From Macrothele yani (taxonomy: Eukaryota; Arthropoda; Arachnida; Araneae; Macrothelidae), in assembly GCA_039090855.1 (NCBI GenBank), contig CM077011.1:29603001-29667000 (forward strand): a stretch of 64,000 nucleotides of DNA. The letters are read 5' to 3'. The position numbers and the translations under genes are program-made. Below the pieces are notes generated by a model, which had not been told where the DNA came from, did not search any database, and worked only from the letters and a program-made list of their open reading frames with translations. This document shows positions 20,750 to 31,917 of the stretch, in pieces. Position 1 is the stretch's first letter, and each line of letters starts with the position of its first letter.

Positions 20750-21650
20750 CCTCCTAATTCAATAGACTTCTTTTTGTGGTAGTATGGCCTCTTCAATGCA
20801 CTGAGGGTGGTACAGTGGTCTAAGTACTAGCTTCTGCAAAGCTCTGAAGCCACCACAGTGGCACAGTGGTCTAAGCACTGGCTTCTGACCATTCGTTTAA
20901 GATGGGTCCAGGTTTGGATACCAGTGAGGCATGGATGTTGTGTATGTCTTATAGCACTGGATCTCCCCCTTCCCCGAAACCAGTGGCCCTAAATTAGTAA
21001 CAGGCGACTACTTAGAGCCCATTGAGTTGCACATGGTGATTGTTAAACAACCAAATAATAATAAAAAAATGCATTGAGAATTGAGGAACTAGCTTGTGGA
21101 ACCCCTGTTTAAACTCCATCATGCTGTTTCGAATTTCTGCAATACTGTCAAAATTGTGCCCCTTAAGGCAGGATTTAACCTTGGAAAACAGTAAATAATC
21201 AGCATGTGCCCAGTCCAGTAAATGCAGTCATTGCAGTAGATAGTAAAGAACTATAAAATCTTTCTATGCACAAAACTGCTTGACGATTCTCACCTTGAAT
21301 TCCGGTGCATTGTCATGAATCAAGAACCAGTGACCTCACCCTGCTGCATCCGTTTGAACATTCTGAAATTTTCCCAGCAGTCTGTATGCCACTCCTCTGT
21401 AAAATTCTGTCTATCCTTTCAGCAGAAATTCTCTGTGCACAATTCCTTGCCAATAAATAAAAAAAATATTCACCAACATTCTTTTGGTTTGAGAAAGTAG
21501 CTGGGTAGTCATGCCAGCTATATGCCAAGAAAATCGAAGAAAAGCACAGTAGAATTTTGATGCAGTTTCGCTCTTGATCACCTGTGAACATGCGGGGCAA
21601 GACTGGTTGCCAAATTTTTATTTTTAAATGCTTTGTTACAGTTTTTCCCA
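20750..21650 (-). pseudogene. mariner-like transposase relic, C-terminal part
   Basis: The minus strand reads, in broken frames, MFTGDQE (remnant of the first catalytic block), later HADYLLFSKVKSCLKGHNFDSIAEI-like blocks near 21100-21230, matching the mariner region after the third aspartate. A SINE with its own TSD is inserted at 20806-21067. No termini were identified. The N-terminal mariner relic at 23880-24500 could be the same or a different element. Confidence 0.6.
20806..21067 (+). mobile_element. tRNA SINE S1, copy 2, with a doubled head
   Basis: This S1 copy has two tRNA-like heads in tandem: GGTGGTACAGTGGTCTAAGT (20806) and CCACAGTGGCACAGTGGTCT (20854). The usual body and an A-rich tail follow. 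AATGCACTGAG (20795-20805) and AATGCATTGAG (21068-21078) flank it as an 11-bp TSD with one mismatch. Because the TSD encloses both heads, they were inserted together. Confidence 0.82.
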
Positions 21651-21748
21651 AATGATGAAAGATATTTGCAAATGAGAAGGTAAAATAAAGACTGTTGATA
21701 CTGCAGTTTGAAGTGGTGGCTATTTCAATGCTGTCTTGAGAATCTTGA

Positions 21749-22251
21749 GCCCTTTTGTTGATGAAAGGAGCAATTTTCTTAGTATTCTTCTAGAGTGGCA
21801 TTTCTGAAGTATTTGAGAAAGAAAATATTGGTAAGGAAGAATTAGGTCTTGAGCATAAAAAGAATGTTACCCATGATCAACCTAATTCTTCCTTGGTATT
21901 TTTTCAGAGTCACTGCTTAAGTATCTGAGAGAGCAAATAATACCAAGGAAAAATTAAGTCTTCCATGGGTAACATCCTTTTTATATTCCAATTCTTGACC
22001 TAATTCTTAAATCATAGAAGGAAATTCCAAATGAAAGGAGCAGTTTTTTCAGTATTCTTCCAGAGAGGACCGCTGAAGTATCTGAGAGAGTTAACAACGC
22101 CAAGGAAGAATGAGATCTTTCATGGGTAACATTCTTTTATGCTCATGAACTGATTCTTCAATGTCATTATTTACTCTTAGATACTTCAGCAGTGCTTCCC
22201 TGGAAGAATACTGAGAAAATTGCTCCTTTCATCAACAGAAGGGCTATATGT
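21749..22251. mobile_element. 503-bp inverted-repeat element with internal repeats
   Basis: The ends are inverted: GTTGATGAAAGGAGCAATTT at 21758 pairs with its complement up to 22241. Inside, the block AGTATTCTTCCAGAG...GAAGTATCTGAGAGA recurs at about 21785, 21900 and 22050, partly in opposite orientation, with TTCATGGGTAACATTCTTT between. No coding region. It is a MITE-like or foldback unit built from several copies of one short module. Confidence 0.7.
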
Positions 22252-22388
22252 TTTTGTGAGAGCAAAATCTTCAAACTGCAATGCCAGTTGTCCTTATGTT
22301 ATCCTCATCATTTGAAAGTTCTATCATTTGGCAACAACCATAATGAAGCACTTAAAAGTATAAATCTGGCAGCCAGTCTCACTACATA

Positions 22389-23769
22389 CACTGACAGAAA
22401 AAAAATCCCAATACCAAGAAGGGGTTGTGTTAGATAAACGACAGTTGGTAGGCGGTGAGAGTACATCTGTAAGTAGCGCCCCTCGGAACATGCAAAGCAG
22501 GTTTGCTGTAAATATGCGCTATAACGTTCGTGAGCGTTAGTTATCGTTGAGATTCGACGTAGTGTTTTGATGTTAGTTAAGAATGCCTTTAAGAAGACGA
22601 AGAAGCCATTGTCAACAGCTCACGGAGTTTGAACGAGGTCGTGTAAAATAGGGCTACGAGAAGGTGGATTTTCTTTCCGCAATATTGCAGAACGACTTGG
22701 CAGGAATGTAGCCACTGTGCATGATTGTTGGCAGCGGTGATCAAGGGAAGGTACTGCCTCAAGAAGACCCGGTTCCAGCCGGCCACGTGGCACTACTGAG
22801 AGGGAAGACCGCTGTGTACGGCGTATGGCCGTTGCGCATCGTACCGCGTCTGCAGCAGCAATTCGAGCTGCAGTTGCCACCACAGTGGCACAACGAACTG
22901 TTACAAATCGGTTACTTGAAGGACAGCTCCGAGCCAGACGCCCTGTAGCGTGCATTTCACTTACTCCAAACCACTGCCGTTTGCGATGTCAGTGGTGTCA
23001 AGCTAGAGCTCATTGGAGGACAGAGTGGAGATCTGTTGTGTTTTCTGATGAAAGCCGGTTCTGCCTGGGTGCCAGTGATGGCCGTGTGTTGGTTAGAAGG
23101 AGGCCAGGTGAGCGCCTGCAACCAACCTGTCTGCGGCCGAGACACACTGGACCTACACCTGGAGTTATGGTCTGGGGAGCAATTTCCTATGACAGCAGGA
23201 GCACTCTCGTGGTTAACCCACGCACCCTGACGGCACAGTTGTACGTCGATCTGGTGATTCAACCTGTTGTGCTGCCATTCGTGAACAGCATTCCAGGGGG
23301 TGTTTTCCAACAGGATAACGCTCGTCCGCATACCACTGTTGTAACCCAACATGCTCTACAGAGTGTCGACATGTTGCCGTGGCCTGTTAGATCACCAGAT
23401 CTTTCTCCAATGGAGCACGTATGGGACATCATTGGACGACAACTCCAGCGTCACCCCCAACCAGCATTAACCGTCCCTGCATTGACTGACCAAGTGCAAC
23501 AGGCATGGAACTCCATCCCAGAAACTGACATCCAGCACCTGTACGACACAATGCATGAACGTTTGCGTGCTTGCATTCAACATTCTGGCGGTTACACCGG
23601 TTATTAATGTACCAGCATTTCACATTTAAAATGGCTCTTCTCGCGTTTACATTAAGCTGTGATCTTGAAACCTTAATTGATTAAATATGTTACCTATACA
23701 AATGTATTGCCGCCATTTCATTCCTCTACAACTATTTTTTTGTGGTGTTGGGATTTTTTTCCATCAGTG
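22389..23769 (+). mobile_element. Tc1-type transposon T1, copy B
   Basis: The same family as copy A: it starts CACTGACAGAAAAAAAATCC and ends CCATCAGTG, with TA on both sides (22387-22388, 23770-23771). Length 1381 bp; a segment of the 5' leader around 22470 is missing relative to copy A. The two elements lie 1.9 kb apart in the same orientation. Confidence 0.92.
22825..23607 (+). pseudogene. Tc1-type transposase of T1 copy B (long open C-terminal part)
   Basis: These 260 open codons cover the second DNA-binding half and the whole DDE domain: FSDESRFCLGASDGRVLV, GVMVWGAISYDSRS, FQQDNARPHTTVV and RSPDLSPMEHVWDIIGRQ, ending HSGGYTGY. Between the second aspartate (DNARPH) and the glutamate (MEH) I count 32 residues, versus the usual 34 for Tc1. 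The N-terminal part (ATG 22583) is out of frame because of a two-base insertion near 22646. It shares with copy A a TGA (22738-22740) where a Trp codon is expected. Confidence 0.87.
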
Positions 23770-23879
23770 TATGTTATACAGGTGTTCAAGACCCAAGCTG
23801 AGTTGAAAGTCTATTGTGCTATTCTTCGATTTTCTTACTGTAACTGCATGATTACCCTATTTCCTACATCTGTTGTTGT

Positions 23880-24500
23880 TATGTGACCATTGCATACTTC
23901 CTATTTTGGTTTGAGGCTTTCGGAACCTGAGCTGCTTTGGCTTCGAGGAATTTTCTTCTACCCATGCAGCTGGTTGTCTTTTTTATTTTGGAGTCATAGA
24001 CAAAGCATCAAGATTTATCAATTGTTTATTTTTAAAAGTGTGGATCCACAGTTGGCCATCTCCATCAAATTCTGATGGGCAGCAACTTGCTTCTTCTGTT
24101 CCACTGTTCGTGGCAGCTGTACAAAGAATGAACCACTTTTTTTTTTCAAATCTTCAGCAACAATTGAATGTGTGGTATCCTTTATGATGCAAAGCTGGTT
24201 TGCTATTTTTCAGAGATCAGGTGATGATTTTCGATTAACAGCTAGCTCCCAAACTTTGTCGGCATTGGAGTCCACACACAAGACTGGGAGGGCTGACTCC
24301 TCTGCTTGTACTCAACATCATCCCACCCTTCACAGAATCACCCATCCCAGCAAGAAAGGTGGAATCCTGATAGTTCTTCCTCACCGCAAGCTGCTCGCTT
24401 CATCGCAACTACTTCAGTTGCATTTTTTGCTGGCATGAAAACATAATTCAATTGCCATTCTTTGTTCACTATTTGGATCCATGATGAAGTGATTTACTGC
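23880..24500 (-). pseudogene. mariner-like transposase relic, N-terminal part
   Basis: Read on the minus strand from a start near 24480 (MDPNSEQRMAIELCFHASKK), this matches the first mariner helix-turn-helix. The second (KIANQLCIIKDTTHSIVAED) follows, then a degenerate linker (HEQWNRR...LLPI) and YDSKIKKTTSCM-like remnants. Multiple stops make it a pseudogene. Confidence 0.65.
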
Positions 24501-26044
24501 ACTAACTGAAACACAACTTTCCAGTAGAACCACTTTGTGAAAAACAATGTCAAAAATACTCAAAATTGAAGATGTCAAATGTCAGAATTACTTAAAATTG
24601 GGAGAAAGAACAAAACGAATCAGTAATTTTTTTCAAAATCAATTCTATTCAACTTCTGAAAGGTTACAGTAACTGCAGTACTTTTTTTTTTTCGTTGCCG
24701 TTACCATTCGCCAGTTGAAAAAAAGTCCCCAACTTGTATCTTGAATCACAACTGATGATTTCGTTTACTGGCAATAGAAAATGCAACCCTTGCTAACCAT
24801 GTTAAAAAACATACTTACTATATATCAGAAAAATGGCTTTGTGGGCTAGATTTATACATTTGAGTTTCATTTATATGAGGTAATTATTTAAGTGCAAACC
24901 CTAAAGGGACAGACCAGTAAAATTAAAAAAGAGTGAACTGCAAAATATTTAATCCTACTGGCTTGCCTTTAAAACAGAGTTTGCCAGGGTGGGCCTAGTT
25001 TGGAAAAACCCACAGGGTTTTTGCGGGCTGGGCCCAGTTGAAAAACCCCACCAAAATACTCACCTGGGTTTTTTCAAAATTAGATTCTATTTTTGCTTTT
25101 ACAATATTCTAAATTTAATCGGCACCCAATAAAATATTTTTTTTACAAATAATAACAATAGGAATAATGACCAGATTCTCTTTCTTACTTTCTTCTCAAA
25201 GGTGATGATGGTTTACCGATTTTATTATTTAGCAACACGAAACAAACCTTTCAGATCAGCTGACAAAGCAACTGATCTGAACTGAAATAAGAAAATTAAA
25301 CAATTATCCTGAAAATAATAAATGGTTGCATATAAATAGCTTTCCACCTATAAAGAATAACTAAAGAATGTACCAACATTAGCTATTCATACTATAGAAA
25401 AAAATGGAGAAACAGAATATAACATACTTAGCTTCTAACTAAAATATTATCTTTAAATAAAATTTTCCTGAGATATTATTTGTGTGTGGTATGTAAACTG
25501 CTATGGTTTTTGACTATTTACAAAGATCACTAAAAATTAAACAATGGTACAGATAATAAAGTATTCTTCAAAAGCAGGCTGAAATTATCATAGTTTTGTG
25601 ACCCACACTATTTTCAAATATTTTCAAACCTCTGAGTTTTTTTGTAAAACAGCCACATTTAAAATAATTAATGTAATCTCAGGAGTTTTAGACAGAAACA
25701 AAACTACCAATCCACAGGAAATTTTTAATCCATGCTGTGATCTTAAAAATGTATAAACTGAACGAGTTTTGTGGCTTTCTCTACAACTTATTTTGTAACT
25801 TATTCCAAACTAGTTGAAACATGGAGAAAATTCCCAATGGAGGCAGATGAAACTGATGCTAAATGTAGGCATACAAAAAGTCAAATCCTGCAGGCAATTT
25901 TGAATTTGAACCCTTTTCAGACTATTTTTGCAATGATTTGCCACCATTTTGTGGAAGAAAACTGGCTGATGACACTTTCTTTCATCATTGATCTTAGGTA
26001 ATAGTCTGTGTCATTTATTTTGAAAGCCATTACACCAGGAAAAC

Positions 26045-27235
26045 ACACGGTCGTATCAGAATAATATGACCACCTGCCTAATAATGGGAATAACCACCCT
26101 TGGCCCAGATGACAGCGGTGAGATGGTGTGGCATGGATGCAATGAGGCCCTGGAAGGTTGCCCAAGGCACACTTCCCATTCGGACTGCAGCAGAACATGG
26201 AGGTGCTGGAGATGATATGGTTGTGGGTCAGCACGCCGAACTTGTCGATCCAAATAGTCCCACAACTGCTCTATGTGATTGAGGTCGGGTGATTTCGCCG
26301 GCCAAGGTAGAACAGAGAAATCGCTGTTGTGTTCCTGGAACCAGTCTCGAACCCCTTAAGCGACGTGACAGGGTGCATTGTCCTTTAGATACCATCAACA
26401 CCCGGGTAAACGTCCAACATGAAGGGATGCCTATGGTCAGCAAGGATGGACAGATAGCCATTGGCATTTAGGGACCCATTCAGTGGTACTAGCGGTGCCA
26501 GGCAATACCAGGAAAACATCCCCCAGACATACACACTGCCACCGCAGGCCTGTACTTGACTGACAAGCATGCTCAGGTGTTGGTTCTCGTGTGTCTGATG
26601 CCGTGTCCACCACCATCCGTTACTTCTGTGGAGTAGAAACCTCGATTCATCAGTGAAAAGGCAACTTTTTCCAATGTCCAATGACGGAAGTCCCATGCGA
26701 ACTGCAGGCATTGTTGCCTATGGACCTGAATCAACATAGGCGTCTTGACGCAGCGTCGACTCTGGAGACCCATGCGTAATAAGGTTTGCTCTACTGTTAT
26801 CGGGGACACGTACCTGTGGGTGCCCCAGGTTTCATTTGCGAGGTCAATTGCTGCACTGTTGCAGGAAGATTGCCCTTTACCAGTCGACGGAGGCGATGTT
26901 CTCTTCTGGTGTCGATGGCCTTTCGGGCTCCACAGTTATGATGTTGGAAGGTACTCGGTATGCCAGCGATCCGTTCTTGGTACACACCTACCACAGCACC
27001 TCGTGAACAGCCCACGAATTCTGCTGATTCTGAGATGCTTCCACCCTTGGCGCTGCCGATGATAATTCCTTTTTGAATGTCCATCAAATCACTATCTCTG
27101 CCCATTGTGCTCACGTTACGCACTATAGCTCATCTGTCCTGTCCAGCCGCTTATATCTCCGTGTGGTCGACTATGTAACGTGCACTCTGACACGCCTGGA
27201 CGAGTACACAGTGATTCCGGGGGTGGCAATATTTT
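26045..27235 (-). pseudogene. Tc1-like transposon relic inside the hAT
   Basis: Three minus-strand frames follow each other. 26797-27123 holds the N-terminal DNA-binding region (MDIQKGIIIGSAKGGSISES). 26573-26809 holds the second helix-turn-helix and linker. 26385-26711 holds FTDESRFLLHRSNGWWW and GGSVYVWGMFSWYCLAPLVP. The last catalytic block is partly readable at 26250-26300. Ends are approximate; no clean inverted repeats were found. It resembles the fragments at 12480 and 41930. Confidence 0.75.
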
Positions 27236-27239
27236 TCAA

Positions 27240-28150
27240 CTGGGTAATCAGGGTGAAATTTGGATATCCACTCTTCTGCAATACTGTCCTGCACTTTGTT
27301 AAATTTCTGACCTCTGTATTTTGGATCCATGATGTTTGTTAGGAAATGTGGTGCAAGAATTGCTTGTTTAAGCCTTTTTTTAAATCTAGGTTGGTAGGGC
27401 TGCAGAAGTTCTTGTAGTAAATCCAGTCATATTTCAACAGCAACTGAAATAGACGCTGTGTCTCTCTCTCTGAAGTGTGCTAGCAGCAATGGATAACTGT
27501 TTTTTCCAGATTCACAGCTTCACAGTAAATGCCCATGTCATCCAAGATTTTTTAAATAGATTGATCAAGTTCCTCAATATACTCTAAAGATATTTCCCTG
27601 TATTTGTGATAATTGGGCACAAATGTTTTAACACAGTCAGGATGAGAGTTGCACCTTGTTTCATTAGGTAGTTGTGGCATTAAGCCATGCCTTTTTAACC
27701 ATCCATGTAGTTGACACATGTTATGAAAATATTTTTACACCTCCACAATTTAATTTAAAACAGTCCGTGGGGAAAAATCTTTTTCTACCATATTCAACAG
27801 ATGTTCTGAGCATCCACATGTTAGGAGAGTTGCATATTTTTCATTTAAAATGTTCCACATTTTTATCATTTTGTTTTGCTGTCAGTTACAACAGCAAAAA
27901 TAGGTTTTCCAAATTTCTCTTTGCATTCCTTTATGGCCGCCTCTGATTTAGAAGCACAATATTTTCTTGGGTTTTTTTCTGATCCAGCATCATCAGCATA
28001 CAGCAAAAACTTTCTTTTCGGGTACGGACACTAATAGCTTGGAGTGGCTCGTTCTTCACACTCCACCAGCCTTCTATGGTGAGAGAAAAACTGCCTAATT
28101 TTATTTTACCTGAAAGCTGAGATTCAATTTTTTGCTGCAGTATCAAACAG
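27240..28150 (-). pseudogene. hAT transposase remnants
   Basis: The minus strand 27931-28146 reads LGSFSLTIEGWWSVKNEPLQ, the typical hAT block around the first catalytic aspartate, here with Glu in the usual Asp-Gly-Trp position (EGWW). Downstream fragments near 27600-27680 read CVKTFVPNYHKYREISLEYI. The rest is frame-broken and interrupted by the nested Tc1 relic. No BED finger was recognised. Confidence 0.65.
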
Positions 28151-28639
28151 GTTTTCCATCATGCCTTTCGACGAGGGTGGTTGATATCCATTGAATGGTA
28201 TGTTAGCAGCATAAAAAAAAAAAAATCAGCCACTATATTATCAAGAGTTCTTTTTGCCCTTTTGTGGTTTTATGGCAGAATATTACTCATTGATCATTGC
28301 TTCTTTGTTTTACAAGAATACTGCCCCCCCCTCCCGAAAAAGCCCAATAAAACTCGAAATAAACCAACTGGGCTGAGTTTAAAAAAGCCGTGGTTTTTTC
28401 AAACCCTGCTTTAAAACCTCAGTTTTGTTTCATAGTGTTTTTAATATAGTGATCTGTGTGTTTGATTGCACATCCCAGATTAAATATGTAATTAAACTCG
28501 TGTTAAGTGTTAAGTTTCGATACTTTTTTAGGAAAAAAAGTAAGCAAAATGAAAATATTTGTGGCTATGTGCATTTCTGTTGATGCACTGAACAAAGCAT
28601 TTATGTATTGATGGGATGCATTTTCAGACTCTAAGTCAT

Positions 28640-29420
28640 TTTTCATACACGAGATTCTTCCGCGGATTCGCGGAATGCCGCTTTTTTCGTCATTATTTGG
28701 GTCCTTCTCGAGATCAATGCAAAACTGAAGAGAAATTTTGGGAGTATTAGTTGGGGCAGGGATTCGTTTCCCCTTCAGGAAATGATATTTCAACTTTTGA
28801 AACTTTCAAAAACGGAAGTTAAATGGAGAAGAGATTTTTCCCGCTATCGTAATTCCCTTTTCTCACGATGTTTCTTCTACCCAGTATTGTTTTTATTTCC
28901 TAAATATTTGTACTGCAGCTTGAAAACGGAGGAAAATTTTCCGAAAACAGGAGTTAGACGGTGCAGAAATTTCCCTGTAATCTTTATGCATGAGATTATT
29001 TGGCCGTGCGAGGTATTTCGGCATTTCCATCACGTTTGTGTGGTTCTTGAGATCGATACATAACTGAACAGAATTTGGGGGAGGGTCATTTTCCGTCGAA
29101 GGACAGATGTACGACTTTCGAAATCGGAAGTTAGACGGAGTAAAGATTTCTCCCGTAATCATAAATTTTTTTTCTTGCAATATCCTTTTGCTCAGTTTTG
29201 TTGTTAAACATAAGTTTATTGAATAAATGTGTATTTCAGTTTGAAAATGGAGGGAAAGTTTTTCCGAAAATGGAATTCAGACAGTGCAGAGATTTCACCC
29301 GTAATCGTTATCCCTCTCCTCAGCGCATTGTTTCTTTCCTCTATCTTGTGTTGTTAAACGTTAATAATTTTATATTGTGAATAGAGTGATGTGCTCCAGT
29401 TAATATTTTTGTATAAGTAA
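28640..29420 (+). repeat. composite repeat family R1, copy 1 (left part)
   Basis: Alternating blocks occur: block B (GAGATTCTTCCGCGGATTCG ... GATCAATGCAAAACTGAAGA) and block A (TTTCCGAAAACGG-like, GGAAGTTAGACGGAGC, GATTTCTCCCGTAATC, TCTCGCGATG, TTGTTAAAC, TTTATT-AATAAATGT). The copy is interrupted at 29420 by RTE copy 3 and continues at 31633-31760. Other copies: 36447-41200 (split), 52305-53170 and 59934-61414. No coding potential; family unknown. Confidence 0.75.
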
Positions 29421-31632
29421 ATTTTATTATGTGTAACAAAAAATTCGTCATCGAAGACTGCAGTGTGCTGAACAAGTTCAACACAGGTAGTGACCATAGA
29501 TTGGTGAGATGTAAGATGCACCTCAACACTAAACTGGAACGTGGCAAGCTTATAAGACAAACAAAATGTATTGACATAACCAACCTTAAAAAACACCATA
29601 ATACTTTCAAGTTGGAACTGAAGAACAGATTCTCTGCTTTAGAAGACCTAACGTCGGAAGAAGTGGATATTTCTGAAGTTAACAGAAAAGTAACCAAAGC
29701 TCTTATGGAAACAGCAACAAAATTAGCTGGGTCTAAGAACAAGTTGCATGTGAACAAATTATCAGGAAAAACCAAAATGTTGATGCAAAAACGAAGAGAG
29801 ATGAGGACAACTAAAGAAGATGTGACTTCCAAAGTGGAATATATAGAGCTATGCAAGACAGCACGAAAAAGTATCACTGAAGACGTAAGGAAATTCAACT
29901 GTGAGCTAGTGAGGAAAGCAATTGAAAACAACCTAAGCCTTAAGATAGCAAAGGGACATCTCAGTAAGGGAAGAAAACAGATTATGGCTCTGAGAAAAGA
30001 AGATGGTTCTATAACAAGAAATAGAGGCAGAAATTTTGACAAGAGTGAAAGATTTCTACTCCAAATTATATGAAAGGGATGATACATGTACTCCAGACAT
30101 CATGAAAGGTACCAGAGTTCTTCCAGTCCTCCCAGCAGAAGTTGCTCATGCAATCAAGAACATGAAGCGGGGGAAAGCTCCAGGAGAAGATGGAATTACT
30201 ATAGACATCATACAAGAAGCAAGTGGAGAAATTGAAACAGTACTCGCCCAAATTTTCACTCGATGCCTTAATGAAGGGAAGATTCCTGAGGATTGGAACA
30301 ATGCTACAATGATCCTGCTACATAAAAAAGGTGACATTGAGGATCTCAGGAACTACAGACCTATCAGCCTCCTATCAGTGGTTTATAAAATCTTCACTAA
30401 AGTTCTTTCACACCGCTTGAAGGTAACACTGGACATGGCTCAACCGAGAGAACAAGCTGGATTCAGGAGTGGCTACAGCACAATAGATCATATCCACGTA
30501 CTGAGAGAACTAATTGAAAGAGCGAGGGAATATGAACTTCCATTGTGCATGGCTTTTATCGATTATGTAAAAGCCTGTGATTCGGTGAAACCATCAGCAG
30601 TTACCACGGCTCTGAAATCCTGCGGTATTGAAGATGCATACATTAATATTATTAATAACATCTATGAAAATGCAAGTGCAAAGATTCGGCTGTTTGAAAA
30701 TACAACACACATCAAAATTGGAAAGGGAGTGAGACAAGGTAACACCATATCTCCGAAGCTCTTTAATGCCACATTGGAAAATGTCTTTCAATCACTGAAC
30801 TGGGAAAACAAAGGTATAAAGATTAATGGAGATTATCTAACCCACCTTCGTTTTGCTGATGACATAGTAATTTTTGCAACTACCCCATCAGAGCTGCAGA
30901 GTATGATCCAGGAACTTGCTGACAAGAGTAAAAAGTGGGATTAAAAATGAACTTTCAGAAGACAAAAGTGATGTTCAATGCTTTTACAAGAAATGAAGAT
31001 TTATCGATTGATGGAGAAAAACTGGAGATAACAGATGCGTATGTTTATCTTGGACAGCAGATATCAAGTGAGGGTCACATTGATGAAGAAATTAATCGGC
31101 GTACAAAACTTGCCTGGAGAGCTTTTGGAAGAAACAGCATAATTTTCAAGAGCAATATGCCATTATGTCTTAAAAGAAAAGTGTTTGATCAATGCATCCT
31201 TCCAGTGCTTACGTATGGTGCAGAGACGTGGACCTTAACTAAAAGAGACATACAAAGGCTGCAGACAACTCAAAGAAGCATGGAGAGGTGCATGCTTGGT
31301 ATAATCAGGAGAGATAAGAAGAGGAACTCGTGGATCCGAAAAATGACGAGAGTGGAAGACATCATGATCAGAGTTAAATCACTGAAATGGCAATGAGCTG
31401 GACATACTGCCAGAAGGACAGATCATCGATAGACAGCCGAAATTTTAGATTGGATTCCAAGGGACAGGAAAAGACCCAGAAAAAGACCACATGGGAGATG
31501 GTTGGATGAAATTCGTAAATATGCGGGAGTGACATGGAAGAGACTGGCACAAGATAGACCGTTGTGGAGGAAACTTGGGGAGACCTTCGTCCAGCAGTGG
31601 ATTGATAATGGTTGACAATGATGATGATGATG
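29421..31632 (+). mobile_element. RTE LINE copy 3, 5'-truncated
   Basis: The copy starts in the endonuclease (ATTATGTGTAACAAAAAATT) and runs to a TGA-repeat tail at 31618-31632. It is inserted in composite repeat R1; AAATT on both sides may be a short TSD. It has the same coding order as copy 1. Frame breaks near 30030 and 30940 and a stop at 31395 make it inactive. Truncation at the 5' end is usual for LINEs. Confidence 0.9.
29429..31396 (+). pseudogene. RTE reverse transcriptase of copy 3, two frameshifts
   Basis: The first open part (29429-30073) covers the end of the endonuclease (SDHRLVRCKMHL) and the linker. The second (30036-30944) covers reverse transcriptase motifs: NYRPISLLSVVYKIFTK, PREQAGFRSGYSTIDHIHVL, FIDYVKACDS (changed from YEKAFDS), VRQGNTISPKLF and RFADDIVIFA. 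The third (30935-31396) covers the thumb and C-terminus up to a Trp-to-stop change after MIRVKSLKWQ. The remaining C-terminal tail is readable to 31612. Confidence 0.87.
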
Positions 31633-31760
31633 AAATTAACATGAACAATTTTCTCTTGCTCATGCTGTGTTTTATTTGCACATTTGCCACACGTTCTGAT
31701 TTTTTACCCAGTTAAAAAGTTCAGCTTTTTAATTTCTTTTTCGAAGTGACTCTTGTTTCT
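31633..31760 (+). repeat. composite repeat R1, copy 1 (right part)
   Basis: After the RTE tail, sequence continues with TTGCTCATGCTGTGTT and CAGTTAAAAAGTTCAGCTT, matching 41100-41180 of copy 2. This shows RTE copy 3 inserted into a pre-existing R1 unit. Confidence 0.75.
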
Positions 31761-31917
31761 TCACTTCTTTCTTTTTTTTTTTAGCAAATTTTTGTACAGC
31801 CCTAAAAAACACCAAAAAATAAACTTTGAGCTATACATGTATGGAACCCAGAGCTGCTTGTACTGTTTGTTTATGTTGAGCTACATGTACTGTTTGTTTT
31901 AGTGGTTTCACTTAGTT

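Larger units (their letters stand above)
24975..28408 (-). mobile_element. hAT transposon with nested Tc1-like element
   Basis: The 8-bp direct repeats CTTTAAAA (24967-24974 and 28409-28416) bound termini CAGAGTTTG and CAAACCCTG, with longer imperfect inverted similarity inside (GGGCTGGGCCCAGTTG / CAACTGGGCTGAGTTT). CAG-type ends and an 8-bp TSD define hAT. Transposase remnants are on the minus strand (27240-28150), and a Tc1-type relic is nested at about 26045-27235. The element is dead. Confidence 0.88.

Noticed and set aside
29341..30087. 248-codon minus-strand ORF
   Set aside because: Antisense shadow of RTE copy 3; the same shadow appears opposite copy 1.
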